DNA of 64,000 nucleotides from NCBI GenBank assembly GCA_036874045.1, contig CM072338.1, positions 15,088,501 to 15,152,500 on the forward strand, read 5' to 3'. The notes beneath the pieces are model-generated. The model ran no database searches, was not told where the DNA came from, and worked only from the letters and a program-made list of their open reading frames with translations. Positions 47,301-56,195 of this stretch are shown piece by piece. How positions within the stretch are numbered: the first letter of the stretch is position 1; every line of letters begins with the position of its first letter. Made by a program: the position numbers and the translations under genes. This DNA comes from Cymodocea nodosa. Lineage: Eukaryota > Streptophyta > Magnoliopsida > Alismatales > Cymodoceaceae.

Positions 47301-50300
47301 AATCTACCAAATCTCGACACGTGTCAGCAGCAGTTTAATAATAAAATACACATTTTGGAGAGTTACAAGTCTAACTATCCAATGTGCAGATGCATTTCGG
47401 ATAGTTACAGCTAACTCACCGAAAGTCCACTTAAGTCACTTTACTAGAACATGACACGTGTCCTCAGCTATTTTATAAATAAAAAGAGATTTCGGATGGT
47501 TACACATATAACTATCCGATGCCCAACTGCAATTTCGGATAGTTAGAGATAACTCACCGAAAGTTCACTTAAGTCATGCGTTATGGTTTCGACACGTGTA
47601 CTTCTGGAAATAATAAAATATTCTTTCAAAACATAACTGTTCGACAATTTAAATATAACTATCCGACATGTTCGATCTGTTAAACATAACTGTCCGAAAT
47701 ATGTTCGGTATGTTAAACATAACTGTCCGAAATATCAGAAAATTCGGATACTTAAGAATTTCACAGCCTGCAACTTACCGACAGTTTAGAAATGTACTAA
47801 ATTGACATTAATTCCCCAAAATTAAGCAATAATTCTAATTAAAACATATAACAGTGCAATTATAACATAATGGCTTAATTCTTATATGATAAGTTAAATA
47901 TTATACAATTAACCATCATTTAACCATTAATAATATGCACTTTTTCATTCTAAACAGTTCACTATGACTTTCATTATTTAAGTTAACTTTGAGTACTCTA
48001 TATTCATCATTGCAATCTACAGCATTTTCATTTTGAAATTTACATATATCCTTATAGGTTCCATGTTATTTTAGCCTTATCATTTAACTTTAAATGCTAT
48101 GCATGCATCCTTACTATTTAAATTAATTATTTTAGTTTTGAGTCTACATAAATCCTTGTAGATTCATCAATTATCGTATGATACTTTATTTGTTATGACA
48201 CACCATGTTTTAGAGCACCTAAGGTAAAATAAGTTTTTTGGCACTTGAGAGACTGACTTAAAGTCAGACAAGTTGGGTGTTTAACATTTTCTCATCTCGT
48301 ACCCTGAACACTTACCTATCCATTTTTATCTCTTAAGAGAAAATTTTCTCCCCTCCAATTTTCTTAGTTTTCTCCTAAATAAATTAAGTGGCGACTCTAT
48401 TATCTATCCCTTTTGATCATGTAATCTATGGTGTATCGAATATAAAGCATTACACCAACAAAATGTAGATTCTTTTTGTGTCATTGTTTAGCCACATTAT
48501 CCATCAACTTGAACACAAAGAACAAAAACAATAACCCAAGAAAACATTGTCCACAAACAAGCCAAATGGTACATAGAGCAATCCAACCTACCACCCAAAT
48601 GCACCGTTCACCCATAATAAAGTCAAATTATAACTCAACTATCCACCTAGCAAGTCCTATTGAGCAATACAGGTTGCCAGCTTCAACATAGATCACAGAC
48701 GTATAGCCACAACATCCATGACCCACAATCAAACCCACTTTACATAGGTTAACCATCAAGATAGATTTTAGTAGCCATCCTTCTACATGTCTTCTTTCAA
48801 TGTGGATTTCACCAACTACATGTCTACATATCGTAACTCACTAGGCTCACTAAGAAGGAGGAGGGCTCGTGAAAACTACACAAACCCTCAAGCTACCACT
48901 ACACCATGGACAACTACTTAGTTGCAAGGAAAAAACACTACACCCATGACTAAACTATATAGGAATGACAATCAAATGTGCATCAGTGCCAGAGATGACG
49001 TCAAGCTTGATTCACAGATGAGTGGAGAAGATTATGAAAAGAATAGGGTGAAATTAGGGTTAACCCTAATAGCATGTGAATATTAGGGCTAAACCAAAAT
49101 ATGTTACTTGTTGTATATGTTAAGAAGTAAATACATCATACATATATATAGTAGAGTTAGCTAAATGGATCCATAAATGGGTATCCATTTATCTACCACT
49201 AATAACACACTTAACTTCTCACAGACCAAAAAGCCAAACACACATGAGACCTTCTCTCTCTTCCTTGTACACTCAATCACCACCTCATTCCCTATCATAA
49301 GGTTGGAAAAAGGGAAAATCATGCTTGATGAGGATCATCATACTCTACCCTCTTATGTGGTGACACTAGCTAAGCTCTCTCACTCTGCAAGCATTCTCTC
49401 CATTTTAACATTCGAAAACAACCCAATGCTTATCCAACCCACTATATGAATCTGTGCTTTTTTCATTATTTCCTGTTGAAGTTCCTTGATTGCAGAGTTC
49501 ATTGTTTGATACATGGAGGAAGTGTAGTGATGGAACAAGAAACCTATGTCAAGAAATTCAACTTTGATTTCATAATAAACTTCAATAAAAATACATCAAT
49601 AAAATTTTATAATGTTGAAGTCATTTCAATGAAAATATGATAAAGAAAATCACCTTTTGTTAGTAAATTACCACGTCAACATAGATTTTGTTGTTCTTTC
49701 AATAATTCAAGAAACTAAAACATCAATGAAATTTCGTAAATATGTGTTGATATTTCATTCCATGACCTATGTTTCTTGTTACTAAAGTGTCAATGGTCAT
49801 ACTAGGCCCGAATAACTAGTAGCCCAAACACTATTCATTTTGGGCTAAGCTAAGCCAAGTTATGACTATTGTGGCTCAAGCACAAACCCATATGGGCCAT
49901 GCCGATCAATGACACAATCAATCATGCCACAAAAGTAAAGACAACATGATAAGAAAAATAAGACAACATGAAAAAGCAAAGACAACAACATGCAAAAAAA
50001 AAAGGTGAAGAGATGCATGAAAGGGTAAAGAAAATAAACAAAAGAAATGGTAGTGGAGAAAGCAAAAATAACAGAAAAGATGTTAGTTTTTCCATGTAAA
50101 AAAGAATACAAAGATGATAGATAAGTGAAGTGCTTGTGTTCTATAAGACCGTGCTTGTGTTTGTGTGTGCAAGTATTTATATATTTACAAATTAAACATT
50201 TTGTGTATATGTCAAGTTTCTATCTTAGTTGTTTTAAACAATATTCTTCCATGTTTATTGTGAAATAAACTAATTGGTCTGTATATGATCAACATGATTG

Positions 50301-53300
50301 GTTGTTGTTCATGCTTGTTTGTTTCTGTTTGCACATTGCCTATATATTGCTGCTACTTCCACAATTTTTACAATTCTTGCATGTCTTAAGCCTATGATAA
50401 GTTTAGTTAATTTTTTGTTTCTATATGTATTTGTGCCTATTGCAATATGAATGCCCTAGTTTGAAGGAGTGTTATAGTTGTGTATTAATAATGGGTATTA
50501 ATCTTTTTCTAAAATAGCGGGAGCAATCTAATATTGAAAATTGTGTAATTTATTCCACCATGTAATAGCTATTTATAAAGGACACAATTTTCTTCACACT
50601 ATTAAAAAAATGAAGGCACTTGCTATAATAAAAACTTGGAAGTGGAGATCCAAACATAAAAGGCAACCATGAATTCTTATGCAAGATAACTCGTCCAGAA
50701 AATAAATCTAGTTTCACATTAAAAAATCAATTATTTTTATCACAAGGGTATATTTTATCTCTATGAGTAAAAGAAAAGTTTATTCATATAACAAGCAAAA
50801 GCTCCTAGTATAGGCAACTAAGACTAATTAGATGTAAATGGAGAGACTGAAAATGACGTAAATAATCTGACATAACCTAGATCAATAAAACATTGACAAT
50901 GTATAAGCACTTTTGACTTGATTTAAGCACAAACACCAATGATGAGCAAGGGTCCCATATTGACCACAATGCACATTTTCCAAGTAAGCTTGTCAATTAA
51001 CAAAAATATTGTTGCCTTTCCTTCAAATAGTTAATTATGTAACTGTATGACATTTATAGGCATAATGTATCAAGTAAAATATCCCATTTCTTCATCTCAT
51101 GAATCCAGTTGATTTGAAAAAAATTTCATATTATCTTTTGATCTACACAATTCCAGTATCGCTATCTGTAGTTTTAGAGCATATCTCAATGTTTCTGTAG
51201 GATGCTCAAATTCAAGTTGCACCAGGATCGTCTGCAGGATCTCTAACTGCCATTAGTGTTCCACAGTATGTATAATCTAAGGTGTGAGATTATCCATAAT
51301 AATCAACTTCCCACTTTAGCTTTTACTCTGGAATCCATGACTCATTGAAGATAGTGCTTTTTTCTCAACTTAATCATGAATTCTCTTTCTCCCTTCTCGT
51401 CATATCCAAACCATATCTTATGAAGAATGAATGCTTTAAATATTAAAAATAAAAAGCTAAAAGGGTCCTCTTACTTTTGCGAGAATGGCTTTAAGGGGAG
51501 GGAAGTCATCCCAAGAGTGTGGACGTGGTTGATACCCACTGTATTGCAATTGTTGTAGTCCTTCATCAGCAACATAACATGTGTCTCTTGGCTGCAAAAA
51601 GTTGTCAAAACCTTCTTCGACAAAATGAAGGAAATAATGAGAATAAGCACAGATACAGAACTAAACACTACCACAAAACATAATGGGAATTGTCAACTAA
51701 GGTCCCATGTGGGACTGATTTTAAAAGATTTGGAATTTGTGTAGGCATGATTTTGTGGAGAATTGAAAAGATTTTAAGCAATACACTGTAGTTCATTTTT
51801 CTAAAATCCCAGAATTGAGAAAATTAGTTCTGATTGATTTCACTATTTTGCGCAATTCTCTCTTCAGGCACAAAATCCAATTTCAAAATCAAGATAGAAT
51901 AAAAAAGATTCCAAACAGATTTTGTACAGAAACTCAAAATCTCACAATTTTGAAAAAATTTGAACTTCTAAAATTTATCCCAAATGTTACCTAAGATTGT
52001 AAAGCATCTGCTGGTTCTCATCCAAAGTCCAATGTGATATCAATATCCAAGAAAATTAGATTGCAATAATTCCCTTGTTATTTGTAACAAACAAGGCAAA
52101 AAAAATAAAGGAGAGGGACTTAGAACATGTCTGCAATATACTTCTTTTTCGTTTAGACAGAAATACTAGAAACAGTTCATGGTTGTTTTAACATTACTAT
52201 CTGTTTCTTGTAGATGTAACATGGCCCATTCTATTTTTTATTGATATTTCAGGTTTACACTGCCTATTGGAATAAAATCATGCGACAAATTACAGATGAC
52301 AAATTAGAATACAATCACTTTTGAATGCATCACAAAAAGGGAAAGTACCAAAAATATCATAGAAATCGATGAAAATAAGTACACCAAGAACCAATGTCTT
52401 CCGTAAATAATTTTTGAGTTCATTTACTATATAAAGAACAAGATACGAGTAAGCTCATGTGAAATAAATAGTTCTTTGAAACCACCTCTGATTGGGAATG
52501 AACTTTAGGAAAATTTAATCCAACAAGGTGGAAGGGTTTAAGAGGATTTTTGAACATTAGGTAACCTTTTCAATGAAGTGGAGAGATGCTTCTGGTGTAT
52601 TGTGTGATAAGAGGATACCCTTAAAATTAAAAGGAAAATTCTATAAAACAATCACTCACCTAACTATGCTTTAAGGCTCAAAATGTTGAGCTATAAAGCA
52701 TAATAATACATAAAAAATTAATGTTATTAAGAAGCATATACTTAGATCGATGAGTGGTAATATTATAAGAATAAGCTAAAAGACGGTTTTATTAGGAATA
52801 AAATAAGAGTCGCACCTATTGAAAATAAGATAAGAGAAAATTAGTTTAAGTGATTGGGTCATATCTTTAAGAGACCAAAAAATGCACTACTTAGTAGAGA
52901 AGATTTAATTAAAGCAGAAGAAATTAAAAGAAGTAAAGATAAGCCTAAAACTACTTAGTTAAGAATTGTAAGAAAAGATGTAAATTTATGTAATTTAATT
53001 GAGGACTTGGCAAAAGACAAAATTATTTAGAAGAAAAGAATCCATGTAACCGACCCCACATGGTAGGATTATGGCTCAATTTGTTGTTGTTGTAAAGGGT
53101 AAGCTTTCCTTGGCTCGCTTTTCCATGGACTGTGGGTATGCACAATGATCAAGTAATTTTTTTCTGAACTTCAGAAAATTGTCGAACAACTAAGTGGATA
53201 AGTAGTCATAAGAAAAGCATTGAGACAAAAAAAAAGAATTGAGATGGATTGGAACTTTTAATTTGTTTTTTCCCGATTTGAGATAAGGATAGAAGCATTG

Positions 53301-53702
53301 AGTACCACATTATAGACCTTTACTTGGTTCGTTTTGATCAACCATCCAAATGAAGGCGTGGAAGCACGTATGTAAGGACGCGTTATAGATACCCCAATAA
53401 TCCCTTACTCCCATATAAACCACATGGCAGCATTCTACGTACAACAAGGGCATCAGAGGTGAAGATGGAAAAGAAGAAACCTGGAGACAAGACCTGCCGA
53501 AGACGTGGATGGAAGGCCTCGTCCACGGGATCTCCTTGTCGAGATAGTCCAGCCACCCCCAAGAGTGGCCGGTCGGCAGGAAACGGGGGACGTAGACGAC
53601 CTCACTCCCGCCTCCGAGGTCAATAGTCCGCCGCCCTCCCTTGTCGTCGTGATCAAGGTTAGTAGAGTTCGGGAGCTGGAGTCGCCGGAACCGCAGCGTC
53701 AT
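35316..53702 (-). CDS. ALKBH2: AlkB homolog 2: Fe(II)/2-oxoglutarate DNA-repair dioxygenase, 4 exons
   Basis: ALKBH2 removes alkyl lesions such as 1-methyladenine and 3-methylcytosine from DNA by oxidative demethylation in the nucleus. Exons: 53481-53702 (codons 1-74), 51475-51591 (75-113), 36032-36221 (114-176 plus one base) and 35316-35518 (to the stop), total 243 residues. Junctions are phase 0, 0 and 1 and each joins family motifs: RSCLQ to [20 protein letters not shown] to VHAALPG; KKTDQ through a split Val to PCTATLK. Motifs: NRYKSG (129-134) and HSDDE, giving iron ligands His141 and Asp143; then [20 protein letters not shown] with the third ligand His221; then RINLTFR with Arg233 and Arg239 for 2-oxoglutarate. 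All key residues are present. The ATG at 53702 is the first in frame after an upstream stop. Introns are 1889, 15,253 and 513 bp; intron 2 contains a nest of transposons. The product should be normal if that intron is spliced. Confidence 0.93.
36728..36872 (-). repeat. 3' LTR of copia-2
   Basis: Direct repeat of 49075-49223, sharing 'attaggg.taaaccaaaat', 'atatgttaagaagta', 'cataaatg.gtatc.attta' and 'tctaccact'. The TSD GACCA lies at 36723-36727. The outer TG of the minus-strand start has mutated to TA. Confidence 0.9.
36900..38600 (-). pseudogene. Copia-2 reverse transcriptase / RNase H remnant
   Basis: Readable pieces: [20 protein letters not shown] near 36930-36990 (element 3' end), [20 protein letters not shown] near 37460-37530 (family form ..VGSLIYLT.TRPDI.YAV), and [12 protein letters not shown] near 37800-37850 with an intact YIDD catalytic box. 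Stops and frameshifts interrupt the rest. Confidence 0.85.
39245..39420 (-). pseudogene. Copia-2 GAG-pre-integrase remnant
   Basis: It reads [20 protein letters not shown] and then [10 protein letters not shown]. This is the LWH.RLGHPS.. and C..C..GKH signature that leads into copia integrase. Confidence 0.88.
40440..40721 (-). pseudogene. Copia-2 gag remnant
   Basis: The frame [47 protein letters not shown] and VKHI parallels the copia-1 gag. Three of its stops are TGA where the family has tryptophan, as expected from G-to-A (methyl-cytosine) decay. Homology ends at about 40720, where the inverted-repeat element starts. A degenerate knuckle lies near 39990-40030. Confidence 0.82.
40722..41890 (+). 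repeat. Left terminal inverted repeat
   Basis: Matches the right arm in reverse through 'aaaagggatggataatgg', 'gatgcatgtagattcacgaa', 'ctaagaaccccttagattta', 'atgctcaagagctctc' and 'caaatatcttttggtt'. Similarity becomes patchy beyond about 41815. Confidence 0.85.
41935..42400 (+). repeat. Oligo-T plus three about 56 bp units (dispersed family copy)
   Basis: A T run (about 41940-41955) is followed by three units of the form 'catagacactcaaacagtct', 'ggtgtacaccaagagtatcc', 'atgtaggtgataa', then a segment with 'accaacttgatcgagagtac' and 'gtcgacacatga'. Relatives are at 20120-20480 and, reversed, 54040-54390. Confidence 0.75.
43130..43720 (+). repeat. Tandem array of about 33-45 bp diverged units
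   Basis: Repeated 'aa.gtcaggtgttgaccaccc' and 'aacaaagtaagaa' units in many diverged copies, clearest at 43310-43560. No open frame runs through it. It lies in the centre of the inverted-repeat element. Confidence 0.75.
44055..44735 (+). repeat. Tandem array of an 82 bp unit, eight copies
   Basis: The anchor 'cttcttgaaggattcatcaa' recurs at about 44131, 44213, 44294, 44376, 44458, 44539, 44621 and 44703, a spacing of 81-82 bp each time. Units also share 'gaaaatgataatgctgaaat' and 'ttaaatctc'. Since 82 is not a multiple of three, it does not encode a repeat protein. Confidence 0.92.
44855..45729 (-). repeat. Right terminal inverted repeat, inner part
   Basis: Reverse complement of about 41240-41890, with a stretch of about 150 bp (45180-45330) absent from the left arm. 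It is interrupted at 45729 by the 2.2 kb insertion. Confidence 0.8.
45730..47956. mobile_element. 2.2 kb TG...CA insertion with 5-bp TSD: solo LTR or non-autonomous LTR element
   Basis: It starts TGTTT and ends AAACA, and is flanked by GTTCA on both sides (45725-45729 and 47957-47961). The flanks rejoin exactly to match the opposite inverted-repeat arm, so the insertion is newer than that element. There is no internal duplicate LTR and no pol gene. A segment near 45910-45970 ('gtgcacagtgtctattgtat', 'caagtacaggtcgatcccat') recalls the end region of some plant gypsy LTRs, from memory only. A solo LTR is the simplest reading. Confidence 0.7.
47120..47790 (+). repeat. Tandem palindromic units with TATCCGA / TCGGATA cores
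   Basis: Several copies of a roughly 110-120 bp unit contain 'aactatccgatg', a short spacer, 'atttcggatagttacag', 'ataactcaccgaaagtccac' and 'acacgtgtc'. Each unit could form a hairpin through its ATCCGA/TCGGAT halves. They lie at the right end of the 2.2 kb insertion. Confidence 0.75.
47962..48452 (-). repeat. Right terminal inverted repeat, outer part
   Basis: Reverse complement of about 40722-41235, including 'gactttcattatttaagtta' and 'gtaccctgaacactta'. It continues the inner part directly once the insertion 45730-47956 and one GTTCA copy are removed. Confidence 0.85.
49075..49223 (-). repeat. 5' LTR of copia-2
   Basis: Direct repeat of 36728-36872 with intact TG...CA ends and the TSD GACCA at 49224-49228. 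The inner edge borders the degenerate primer-binding site at 49062-49074. Confidence 0.9.
49224..51470. other. Rest of ALKBH2 intron 2, upstream side
   Basis: AT-rich DNA with no gene recognised. Short open stretches (for example 49177-49449) show no family features. The ALKBH2 exon at 51475-51591 follows. Confidence 0.4.
52770..53094 (+). mobile_element. RTE-type LINE 3' end
   Basis: With two tryptophans now TAG, the frame reads [61 protein letters not shown] and [11 protein letters not shown]. It ends in a TTG repeat (ttgttgttgttgta), the C-terminus and tail of plant RTE-clade LINEs. It lies in ALKBH2 intron 1, antisense to the gene. Confidence 0.85.
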
Positions 53703-53783
53703 CACGGTAGCAAGGTTGAGGGTGTTCTTCTTGGTACCAGCTTATGGAAGGTTGAGAAAAAAAAATTTAATTAATTAATTTTA

Positions 53784-53791
53784 ATTTTATA
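53784..53791 (-). promoter_or_regulatory. TATA box of ALKBH2
   Basis: TATAAAAT on the minus strand lies about 82 bases upstream of the start codon at 53702, a typical plant spacing for a leader of about 50 nt. Confidence 0.5.
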
Positions 53792-54039
53792 CCATTTTTC
53801 TTCAGAATAAGAGATTTTAATATTGAAGTGATTTCAAAAATAAAATCCAATTCACCTAAAAAAAATTTTTGTCATGCTAACATATTTCATTAATGTACAA
53901 GATCATATATTGCGGTAGTTAGAAAGTCTATATCTACTTGATCATGAGTTAAAAGTGCATTTACATCTGTTATCAATCATCTATTTCTATAAGAACTTTA
54001 AATTTAACTGTATTTATACGAGATTAAAACCAAGATAGG

Positions 54040-54390
54040 TGATCATTTAAGAAGTTTTCGTCCAATGACTATGGTTAATAGTGTTGACTCTACTCAAGTG
54101 TTGACAAACTGTAGATGTGTACCACTTACTTAATTCACGTGTCAACATTGTAAATCTTACCTTTGTCAGTAATCTCAATCGAGTTGGTGAATTAGGCCAC
54201 TTAGTATACACTCAACTAGTTAAAAATTTCTACAAGACAAAGTACACGATATTTAGAGAAATCTAATATATTAAGACCTAACAAAACTTCTTATAAGTTT
54301 TTGACTCTTTGGATATTCTTGATGTATACTAGATTATTTAAATGTCTATTGAGACTTATATATTATTATCTTTAAAAATATGTATATATT
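54040..54390 (-). repeat. Dispersed repeat family, reversed copy
   Basis: On the minus strand an oligo-T run is followed by 'caatagacatttaaataatc' and 'tagtatacatcaagaatatc', then 'ccaactcgattgagattac' and 'gttgacacgtgaat', the same order as 41935-42400. It lies upstream of the ALKBH2 promoter. Confidence 0.65.
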
Positions 54391-54399
54391 AAAAAAAAA

Positions 54400-56190
54400 A
54401 TTAAGTTCAAAATCTACAATTTACTTTAGAAAAAAACATATTTGCATAATTGCAATTATCGGTATATTCTTCACACCGACATATATCCATTGATTGTGAT
54501 TTGATTTCTCTTGTTGCTCAACAACTCAACGGCTGATCCACTGGTTCAAGCTTAATTAAATTTTTGGTTTATTGAATAGTATGGATGGAGTGTTCCCGTT
54601 ACTATGCTTCTTATTCTTTTTCCCATTTGTCATGTGTCTATTCTACGTAGGTTCTTGAATCATTGGAATGTTATAATTCAAATTCATGACAACATCAGCA
54701 TATGATTGCATACTTCACGCATGTATTCGTACATTTAAAATTTTGATTAATTGTAATAAAAATCTAATAGCATCAAATAAAAGTACAAGATGATGATTAA
54801 TTAATAAAGTCTTTTTAGAGCATGTTAGTAAATCATACCTTTCACCGAGAAGGACATAATTTTTTTGTAAATAGAATCTTCTTCAGCGTTGTCCATCCCC
54901 CTTTATTGTCGTCTATCCATCTTCCATTTTTTTCCTATCATCTAAGGTATCAATAGACCGACCCGTCCTTCCTTACTTCTAAGAGGATCAATGGAGGTTC
55001 TTCTTTTTCTCATATCTTCGACTATGAAGATGCATACTTGAAAGCAATTCGCCTCTATTGCATGTGGCATTCAGCGTCATGCATACATCATTTTTTACTA
55101 CGCTACGCATCTCATCTTTCCCTTTAGGTCCCATATGAACTAATTTTCTTGTATCTCTTCTCTCATGGACCGTTGGGTCCAAATTCACACTCTAAGGTCC
55201 CTAAACACTCATTCACACTCTACGTCCAATTTCTTTAGAGCTCCAATTATAGTTTTCATACTTGAATATTTTAAGTTAGATCATCTTTTTCTAAAGTTTT
55301 TGACAGGGTGAGTGATTTTCAAATATCATGTTCTGCATACAATAGATTTGACCCTTCACCTTTTCAAAGTCATACACCATGACAACCATATATGGCTTTT
55401 GAAGATCAAACATAACTATGAAAGTGGCTTTTTAAATGCTAAATGATAGACACCCTTGACGCCGTCAAGGATAAAGCTGATGAAATGCATTCACCCTAAC
55501 TTTTTTAGATGATATTGTACTTAAAAGATGTACAAGCTATCATTTTCTAAAGATATCCATACAAAAATTCCTAATTTTTTGTCCAAAAGGGGTATTGAAA
55601 AGGTATTCTTACAAAGAAAACTTTCACAAGCCCATGCATTTTAGAAGAGCACAAGCCTGAAAGATAAAATGATGGTAATAATATAAAATAGGATCCCTTC
55701 CCAGATACCCTAAGGTACTGGATCAGTTCTTGGATTTTGTAACATATAATTTGAAGTGGCAAGCTGCCATCTCCAACAAGATGCTATAGGAAAGTCTTTT
55801 AGTGCTCTCTTTGCAGCTTCAAAAGCGAAAAAGGGAAAGGAAAAAGGTACATTGGCATAATTGGAAGAAAAGTACAAGAGTGTGGCTTAAAAAAAAGGGA
55901 GACATTCTCAGGCCAGCATCAAAAGACATTTCAACTACCCACCAGACATTAGCACAGATGGTATTTTCTCATTCAATCACTTTGTAAGTACTTAAAAAGA
56001 ATGTATTACAATTTAAAATCATCCAACAAGGTTATTCAATCATTTATAAAAACTATTCGAGCTCAATAATCATTTATCAGTCAAATAAAAAAGAAAATAC
56101 TACACATTTTCACGCGATCCCAAGTTGCATGAGAAACATATGCACAGAAATAAACCTCCTGGTACCCAACATGAATGGTTCATAGGTAGC
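54400..56190. other. Spacer between ALKBH2 and the C2 gene
   Basis: No gene recognised. AT-rich, with short reading frames lacking family features. The 3' UTR of the minus-strand C2 gene probably occupies its right edge. Confidence 0.4.
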
Positions 56191-56195
56191 ATTGC

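Larger units (their letters stand above)
40722..48452. mobile_element. Non-coding element with terminal inverted repeats of about 1.2 kb, inserted in copia-2
   Basis: The left arm (40722 to about 41890) is the reverse complement of the right arm (about 44855-45729 continuing at 47962-48452). The tips align as TAATG.T..ATATTC on both ends. The flanking bases AACTAACTA and (about) CACCAACAA could be a diverged 9-bp target duplication, by comparison with the same site in copia-1 gag. Without the later 2.2 kb insertion it is about 5.5 kb. The 3 kb centre holds three tandem arrays and no transposase. Long TIRs with a possible 9-bp duplication suggest a non-autonomous Mutator-like or foldback element; the class is inference. 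Confidence 0.75.
36728..49223 (-). mobile_element. Ty1/copia retrotransposon split by nested insertions, in ALKBH2 intron 2
   Basis: LTRs of about 145-149 bp lie at 36728-36872 and 49075-49223, and the perfect 5-bp target duplication GACCA flanks them (36723-36727 and 49224-49228). On the minus strand the 5' LTR starts TGTGAGAAG and ends TTCACA. It is followed by TGCTATTAGGGTT, a decayed initiator-Met primer site. A purine tract (AGAAGGAGAG) precedes the 3' LTR. Pol pieces lie at 36.9-40 kb and gag at 40.44-40.72 kb. Between gag and the leader sits a 7.7 kb insertion that splits the element near the gag start. Without the insertion the copia element would be about 4.8 kb, like copia-1. Confidence 0.9.

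Noticed and set aside
53505-53774. Plus-strand open frame over the GC-rich region
   Set aside because: It is the antisense shadow of ALKBH2 exon 1, whose minus-strand reading matches the family and splices in phase.
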